Source: Albugo candida (lineage: Eukaryota; Oomycota; Peronosporomycetes; Albuginales; Albuginaceae). From it: 64,000 nucleotides of DNA. A model generated the notes under the pieces. It ran no database searches, was not told the DNA's origin, and saw only the letters and a list, made by a program, of their open reading frames with translations. Shown piece after piece: positions 57,980 to 64,000 of the stretch (the first letter of the stretch is position 1; each line of letters opens with the position of its first letter). A program made the position numbers and the translations under genes. The stretch covers positions 1-64,000 of the forward strand of contig CAJNAR010000027.1 in NCBI GenBank assembly GCA_905220665.1, in the 5' to 3' direction.

Positions 57980-58520
57980 ATGAAATCCTTGACAAAAAAA
58001 AATAGGGGCCTTGCTTACAAGCTTAACCCTCCGCGCCAATTGCGCACACACCCAGTGTTTTACGTTGGCCCACTCAAGCCGTATCGGGATCCGTCCCACT
58101 TTGACTTCGAGGGACTTGTGCCGCGTCGCTTGGTCTTGCCACAAGCTGCTGCGTCCGAACAAGGGGGTCAAGCTGAGCCCCAACCCAAGTTTGGACATGC
58201 TACAACGCCTCAAGGCGAGTCTCTACCGCGTCAAGGGCTCGCTGGGTGTGACCCAAAGCCTCTCGGAGAAATGTCACTTCGTGAACCAGCTTCTTTTGGT
58301 CCTCCACCGATACACCGGCCGCCACCGGCGTTGCTTGAGGAGAAAGGGAACTTACAATTCCATGTTACGAGGATCCTCACGAAACGTCGTCATCATGGCC
58401 AAAACAAGTATTTGGTGTGGGAGTAGGAGATACCCCTTCGGCAAGATTGCCCATATGCCTTGGATCTCATTGATTATCGTGGCCAGAGTCGTCTTGAGAC
58501 CAAAGCCGCTTCCCAAAGTA
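57980..58520 (+). pseudogene. Gypsy C-terminal region with chromodomain
   Basis: The frame 57980-58426 contains PRQLRTHPVFYVGPLKPYRD, usual after the integrase core, then NLQFHVTRILTKRRHHGQNK followed by YLV, the start of a chromodomain. A stop at 58424 cuts it before the closing aromatic residue; ALDLIDYRGQ in the next bases is the remainder. Confidence 0.8.
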
Positions 58521-59302
58521 ATGATATGGGGAGCGGGTTGTAGGTCAAGGCTTGGCCTGATCTCGAGGCTAACGGTATAGCCGAAGCGTAGCTTGAGCGA
58601 GTACTCGTACTCAACTGACCTGTGGCCTTAAGCTTGGCATACTCATACCGAAGCTTTCGTTCGTGACGAACGTCGGCCAAAGTGGGACTTGCTCTTACAG
58701 CCATCATGCTGCTGATTCGTCGGACTAGATGCACCCAGAGGAAGGACTGGTTATCTCCCTCCTCCCTTGATTAGCCTGTGAGAAGGAGTATGCGCACGCC
58801 CTTGGTGAAACCGGTGCACCACTGGCTTGCCTCTCAAGGTGTGCCCTGTATTGGCTTTGAGTGGTCAAGTAAGGCTCCAGGTACCTCTCGCGAAGTACCT
58901 GTAGGGATGCTAAGTCTGTGGACGAAGTAGCTTTCTGGCCGATGGCACACCCCGACAACGAATGACCAACCGTTTGACGGATACGTTCTTCCACGTCGGG
59001 TGGTGTAAACACATAGTCACGATGACTTTTCGACACCGCGGAGGCCTGTGACCAGCACCGGGCGCTTCTCTTCTTGCTGAGAATCAGCTGTAGTTGCTCA
59101 TCGAGCGGGTTGGTCATGTGCGCCGATGGTGCGTTGACATCGCTACGTTCGACGAACGGATTTGGTGCTTTGGCTCCGGCATGAGTCTGTTTGGCACTGC
59201 CCATTCTTCCTCATGGGCGACACTGGTCGCTACCACAGTCCACCTCCTCATCAGGCTCGCCGTAAGAAGAAAGAGGCTTAGGCTCGTAGCGTGGAGATGC
59301 CA
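58474..59302 (-). pseudogene. Gag-like fragment of an inverted Gypsy element
   Basis: From an ATG at 59302 (MASPRYEPKPLSSYGEPDEE) the minus strand runs into a stop, then into an open frame 59204-58725 rich in charged and Gln residues (EERIRQTVGHSL), then another frame to 58474 (RHERKLRYEYAKLKATGQLS). It follows an inverted LTR at the normal distance for a Gypsy gag, but it does not resemble the plus-strand gag at 52.9 kb. I take it as the 5' end of a second element truncated against the first. Confidence 0.55.
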
Positions 59303-59404
59303 TGATGTTTGATGCTTTGTACAGCCGTGAGGTTAAGCGTACGCAACGCGACCTCTTCGACGAATGTGGTTCGATTGCCGATTTGTGGTAAAGGTGGCGG
59401 AGAG

Positions 59405-59716
59405 TGTAATGGGGTTACACGTCGGTTGGTAACCGTTCTGACAGTGTGGTAAACATTCGGGACGCTTTCCCAATGATATAGATATCGGAATACCTTATTA
59501 TTTTGTGGTGGCGGACGAGCGTCCGCCACGGAACAAAAAGGTCTTAAAAGAAACTAATTTAGGACATTAGTGTCTAGATTAGGTACGTTTAAAATAAGGT
59601 ATTCTTTTATATATAAAAAAGGGAGCCGCTATGGCCACAGACAAAACTACTACGGCCACAGACAATTGATCTAACCAATCACAGCTCACAAAATCTAATT
59701 GTTGCTGAGTACGCCA
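59405..59716 (-). repeat. Gypsy LTR, inverted
   Basis: 312 bp with TGGCG start (59716) and TTACA end (59405) on the minus strand. It matches the LTR at 61259-61760 in inverted orientation and that at 52681-52924. Confidence 0.9.
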
Positions 59717-59937
59717 GCCAATCAGGTCACTTGTCTACTTTTGTGTACGAGCTCATTCTGTATCTTACGCTGTTTTTGTTTTTATTGTTCTAGCATAGGT
59801 ACGTTTTTTTCCTGACATCTATATATGGGGGAAAGGTTACTAGTAGATACTCGAACGACTAGGATGTTGGAAAGGTGGCTGTTGCAATTGAGCAAAATAA
59901 AAAATCGTTTTGTTTTAAATTATTTATTTTTTGCTGA

Positions 59938-60993
59938 TATAAATTCCAGGGAGCTGACATCCGGACAGCCCCTCTTGCTAACCGGACACCCCGTCCCCTC
60001 CTCACACATATTTTATATATTTTGATATAACCCCCCAAAGTCAAATATGACTTAATACCTTGTGATCTTTTGGTTTGTTTATGTGTTGAGTTCGCCGTTT
60101 AGTTTTGGTGAAGGGAGATGCGTTGACGAGAATTCCGATCGACTTATAATTTGAATAATAAAATGATATGACTGCTGAATCTATCGTTGATTTACTGATT
60201 GGTTTGAAAGCGTGTGTAATGAATGGGAAAGGTTACCATAAGAATAAGAGTGACGGATAATATTCTCCATAGCTTATACACTCCTGATTCCTACCTGCTC
60301 ATACCTATCTACTCATTTTGATTTCAAGGCTCCCAACTGGTCCAACATTTCCGCGCGGAAGTCTTCGGGAAGGGGTGGCATCGGAGTCGGAATCGCTATC
60401 AGTTTGAATAGCCTGAAAAAACCCGGTAAGAAGAAATCATACACGAATCAATTTGGCTTACCTCAACGCCCTTTTCTTGCACTTTTACATTTTTTTTTCG
60501 CTGTTGGTAATTGTCATTGTGATGGGATTTATTAAAACAGAATATTATTTTTTGTTTTAAATTTTTTATGAGTCTGAAAAAACGGCAGATGTCAGTTAGA
60601 AAGTACCAAAGGATCTTAAGACAAACCCGCATGCATGAGTGCTGTTGACTTACAATTACGCATCGCGCACTATTTCAGACAGAACGGTCGTTCAATGACG
60701 TCATAACGACGGACAGTCGCCCGTGGTTGAACTATTCTAATGTCGCGTGGACCACAAATCGACCATATTCCAAGAGGAAGACGTTAAGGTGGAGAAGAGG
60801 CCGTGGTCATGTAGCACATATGTGTTGTATAGGGTAAGCGGTGTTCCGTTGAGGATGTGCCACGCAATAATATGTAATCTATTTATCAGTCTAAATAAGG
60901 GGGCGGGTATTAAGATATATAAAACATATATGAGGAGAGGAATGGTGTCCGCTTAGCAAATGGGGGCGTCCGGATAGCAGCTCCCCAATTCTA
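59938..60993. mobile_element. TIR element, about 1.06 kb
   Basis: About 100 bp at 59938-60036 and 60899-60993 are imperfect inverted repeats of each other (roughly three quarters identical by eye). Each arm has two CCGGACA-like words, at 59961, 59982 and, inverted, at 60946 and 60967, with the same 21-bp period. This suggests a non-autonomous DNA transposon with paired transposase sites. No transposase domain is seen in the 860-bp interior, only a possible short spliced gene. The element ends and target duplication were not resolved. Confidence 0.6.
60305..60632 (-). CDS. Possible two-exon small gene inside the TIR element
   Basis: A frame from the ATG at 60632 to 60462 meets a convincing 49-bp intron (donor gtaagc, acceptor ttttttcag; 60461-60413) and continues from 60412 to a TAG at 60305, in phase, to give 92 residues. 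The second exon reads AIQTDSDSDSDATPSRRLPR and ends LEIKMSR. A second intron-like stretch (gtaagtcaac to tttttcag) lies just before and overlaps the start of this reading, so the first exon may lie further upstream. It could be the end of a decayed transposase or an unrelated small gene. No family is recognised. Confidence 0.25.
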
Positions 60994-61258
60994 TTTTTAG
61001 AATTATATTCCAGTAATGTAAGTAGAAGAGCATGGCTCCGCGCCGGTCGCCATTGGACGTCGAGCTTTTTCTAGCTGTCATTGCGACACTTTAGTAATTA
61101 GAAAAAACACGTAGGAAGAAAGAAATATTATAAAATAATCTGTTCAAATACTTTTCGAAGGGCGTAATATGAGATCTTCCGGTTGATATGTTGCAAAATG
61201 TCACCACGTGGGGTCGACTACGCGAAAGGTGTAGTTTTCATTTGCTGTTCGCCAGTTT

Positions 61259-61760
61259 TGGCGTACTTAGCAACAATTGAATTTTGTGAGCTGTGATTGG
61301 TTAGATCAATTGTCTGTGGCCGTACTAGTTTTGTCTGTGGCCATAGCGGCTCCCTTTTTTTATATATAAAAGAATACCTTATTCTAAACGTACCTAATCT
61401 AGACACTAATGTCCTAAATTAGTTTCTTTGAGACCTTTTTGTTCGGTGGCTGACACTCGTCCGCCTGTTGAAGCTGATGTCCCTGAACCAGTGTGGAACA
61501 CATCAGGCTAATCAACTTTCAGCTATTGAACAATGAATTAGTTGCTGTGGGCGACTAGTAGAGAAGGCTTAGACTAGCTAGTAAAGTGAGCTAAGGACCT
61601 CCTACATTCAATATATCTTACATTCCAAATTTTATTCAAAGTGCTCAAAACAGCCCCCACAAACTAATAAGGTATTCCTATATCTATATCAGTGGGAGAG
61701 CGTCCCGAATGTGTACCACACTCTCAGAACGGTTAACAACCGACGTGTAACCCCATTACA
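61259..61760 (+). repeat. Gypsy LTR, right, with an internal insertion
   Basis: TGGCG at 61259 and ATTACA at 61760 bound an LTR that matches 59405-59716 (inverted). Some 190 bp at about 61468-61655 have no counterpart in the other two LTRs and are taken as an insertion. No internal Gypsy sequence follows, so it is a solo or truncated LTR. Confidence 0.85.
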
Positions 61761-63984
61761 GTATCCTTGTGAAGCGAACTATATAGATTCGCAACCAGAG
61801 CAACACGCTGTGGTGGAAAGTGAGGGCATGGCAGATACCGTTCGTGCTTACTTTTGACCTTCTATGTCAGTCGAAAACGTTCGACAAAGCTTGAGTATAT
61901 CTTAAGATCGATCAGCTTGAGTTGAAGAGTCTGTGTAATCGAATAAATCGTATTTTCGCTGCTTATTACTGTACCATAATGGTAAGTAGGATCACGCGTA
62001 TCAGAGATTCAACTCTAGCGCTAGGTGGCTTGGACAGTATTGATATCAAGTTGGAGAAGTGCATGATCATCATTCAGCTATCGTCGGACACTTCATCTAT
62101 TCTTTTACTGTTTTAGTGCTATGACATGTCGAAAGAGTGATGATATGATATGATTGTAAAAGTGATTCGGTAGTAAGAACTTTCTGATTACTCGCTTGGA
62201 GGGATACGCAACCTCGACCGATCCAAAAGTGTCTCGTTGGACAGCCTCATATCAGCGTCTTTCAGTCGCCTGAACAGCTATCCAATCAAAACCTATTCTT
62301 ACGCGCTTCGCTTCCGTATACTAAATATGCGACAATTTTTGAACCGTGCTGTCTGACTTTATATTTTTATACTTTTGTTGTCTAAGCGGGACGTTGAAAC
62401 GGTGGGGAAAAAGACAAGCTGCTCATATGTCTCTGTGAGCCCACTTTTCATCTATTATGTCCCACTTGTCTATATAATAACCACAGCTCGCGGATACATT
62501 TGTCATTGTGTATACTGCACTGTCGCTTCCAGCTGTAAACCGTACGCATCTACGTCATCCATATCATCTAACACGTCAATTCGGTCTTGTACCAGTCACT
62601 ATTTTACAACCTGCTAATTTGGACAACATGAGCTTTTCTTCTCTACCTTAAGCGAGTATCGAGCCTGGATAACGTTCATCCCATGATACGATGCTTCAAC
62701 TACGTAAAACTGTGAGACACGTCCGTTTTGCTTAGCGCTTCTACCCGCTTCTTTATTACAGAAGTAGCTTGTGATTTAGCGGCCAATTTTTGGATATTCT
62801 CATGCATTAGATACAGAAGCATTCCAAATCTACCGATAGTCGATCTTCAAACAGATTATTGAACATTCTACTACGTCTGATCTGATAAATGGTCACGACT
62901 TGATCTTTTAATACAAGACGCGCGAGTCATCTGAGAGCTGAAGCCGATCTGTCAAATGGCAATCGGGACTTTCGTGCAAATCAACTTCAATGTTGAATTG
63001 TATCGACTATTGCCCTCTTGAAGTCGCATGTCGTCATCTGCCCTTGCTGTCAGTTGTTCACCACATCGATAGAAGCCAAACAACACCTTTGATGCAGCAA
63101 GAAGCTCTCAGAAGCCAAATACAACTGCGTGAGTGATGGTATCTTGATCATCGTAAGCGAATGCGTATCGTGTCAACACGATCAACCAAATCAACGACGA
63201 CAGTGAATGATATCAAAGGACAAACAACAACTTTATTCCAATTACAGATATACGATACTTCACATCAAATTGCCGATGCGATGATTTAACAATAAAAAAA
63301 GTCACCAAATTGTCGTCCAAAGTAACATCGGGCGGGGTAGAATAGATGACCAAAACGTCGCCAGTACCAAATCGGATAGCGGTATCCATAACGGAATCCG
63401 AATCGGGGATGACTGAAACGGAAGCGGACACGAAAAGACGGTCCAAACGTTCCTTGTTCGGAATCTAAAGCGCTGTCTTCTCGCTGAATAGCTTCCAAAG
63501 CGCTAGCTTATTCCGAGTCCACCTCTTGTGGCATAATCAAAACGTCTCTATCATTGGGGAGCAACTCAACTCCAGCAGGAACCTGTTCGGCTGACTCTTT
63601 TTCGATTTCAGACTGCTTTTGCATGGCAATATTGTTACCAATAAATGCGATAGCATTATGTTGCAATGCCTTATTTTTGATCGCCAAAGCTGAAGAATCC
63701 TTCAATATAGTTACCCCTGCTACGTTAACGTCCTCGGCCTGTTCGTTCGACTCCTTCTTTATCTGAGAATTCTTTTGAACTGCCACATTGTTTCCAATCA
63801 ATGCGATGGCGTTATGTTGCAATGCTTTAGTTTTGATTGCTAAAGCTGAAGAATTCTTCAGCAGTGTAACTCCTGCGACATTGATGTCCTCATGTTGTGC
63901 TGATGCGATGAGGCATAGAGACGAGAGGAATTGTAGGAGGATCAGTGACTTCATCATGCTAAAGTAATTGTATCTCTGATACAC
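61761..63984 (-). repeat. Right arm of the 2.2-kb inverted duplication
   Basis: This is the reverse complement of about 14600-16810, running to the window end. It starts right at the end of the Gypsy LTR at 61760. Similarity is highest over the secreted-repeat gene and its immediate downstream flank, and weaker between 61.8 and 62.6 kb. No other gene was recognised in it. Confidence 0.9.
63286..63957 (-). pseudogene. Secreted repeat protein, copy with a nonsense codon
   Basis: This is a paralog of the gene at 14652-15323, the same length (672 bases) without any frameshift. The ATG is at 63957, the signal peptide (MMKSLILLQFLSSLCLIASA) is intact, and both 51-residue modules are kept with several amino-acid changes (for example LKDSSALA, NNIAMQKQ). 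At codon 150 CAA (Gln) has become TAA (63508-63510), so translation would stop before the Arg/Tyr/Phe-rich tail. The tail remains open to the normal stop (63286). The product may be a truncated 149-residue secreted protein, or the gene may be a young pseudogene; lack of other damage argues for recent loss. Confidence 0.85.
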
Positions 63985-64000
63985 GAAGCAAAACCGAAAA

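Larger units (their letters stand above)
52681..58600 (+). mobile_element. Ty3/gypsy chromovirus, degenerate
   Basis: Plus-strand Gypsy order is LTR, gag, protease, reverse transcriptase, RNase H, integrase and a C-terminal chromodomain. All parts are broken by stops or frameshifts. The chromodomain places it with the chromoviruses common in oomycetes. No 3' LTR in direct orientation follows; after about 58600 the sequence switches to an oppositely oriented gag and LTR. The stretches 54296-55109 (linker, with a VDVDVDED run) and 57421-57979 hold no recognised domain. Confidence 0.9.

Noticed and set aside
1..64000. CRISPR arrays or bacterial operons
   Set aside because: Genes are eukaryotic with introns; the only regular repeat is the 0.49-kb satellite without spacers.

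Overview
The window looks like nuclear DNA of an oomycete (stramenopile), probably a small-genome biotroph such as a white rust. This is inference from four things: very short GT-AG introns (42-85 bp), tightly packed genes, Inr-like elements of the oomycete type just upstream of several starts, and gene architectures such as BTB-ankyrin-FYVE and PH-PGAM5. No species is claimed.

Layout. (1) 1-6290: a tandem satellite of thirteen units of about 480-494 bp, in three length classes, the last one decayed. (2) 6.3-22.5 kb: gene-poor and full of relics. It holds an NDUFA12-like remnant, one intact gene for a secreted repeat protein (14.65 kb), a copied CDK promoter fused to a coiled-coil fragment, and two decayed kinesin copies. 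(3) 22.5-38.1 kb: a compact island of conserved genes. In order these are NAC-alpha, 14-3-3, a CDK11-like kinase, a disrupted secreted-protein gene, a PH-PGAM5 phosphatase, an HSF, a WBP11-like splicing factor, a CAMK-type kinase and a BTB-ankyrin-FYVE protein. (4) 38.6-50.5 kb: two degenerate Copia elements, both on the minus strand. Between them lies a chimeric pseudogene made from the CDK11-like and PGAM5-like genes of the island. (5) 50.9-52.6 kb: a third kinesin relic. (6) 52.7-61.8 kb: a degenerate Gypsy chromovirus, an inverted LTR plus gag fragment, a short TIR element and a further LTR. The last three form a large imperfect palindrome. (7) 61.8-64.0 kb: an inverted copy of the 14.6-16.8 kb segment, carrying a second secreted-repeat gene broken by one nonsense codon.

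The island genes are housekeeping functions: co-translational targeting, phosphoserine signalling, transcription/splicing kinase, pre-mRNA splicing, stress transcription and endosomal phosphoinositide binding. I see no sign that they form one pathway. The repeat-rich flanks show repeated duplication followed by decay, with the CDK 5' region copied twice, kinesin three times and the secreted-repeat gene twice. I found no CRISPR array, no convincing tRNA or rRNA gene and no telomere repeat. The most unusual material is the chimeric CDK/PGAM5 copy, the secreted repeat family in inverted duplication, the length-class satellite and the nested palindrome at 59.4-61.8 kb.
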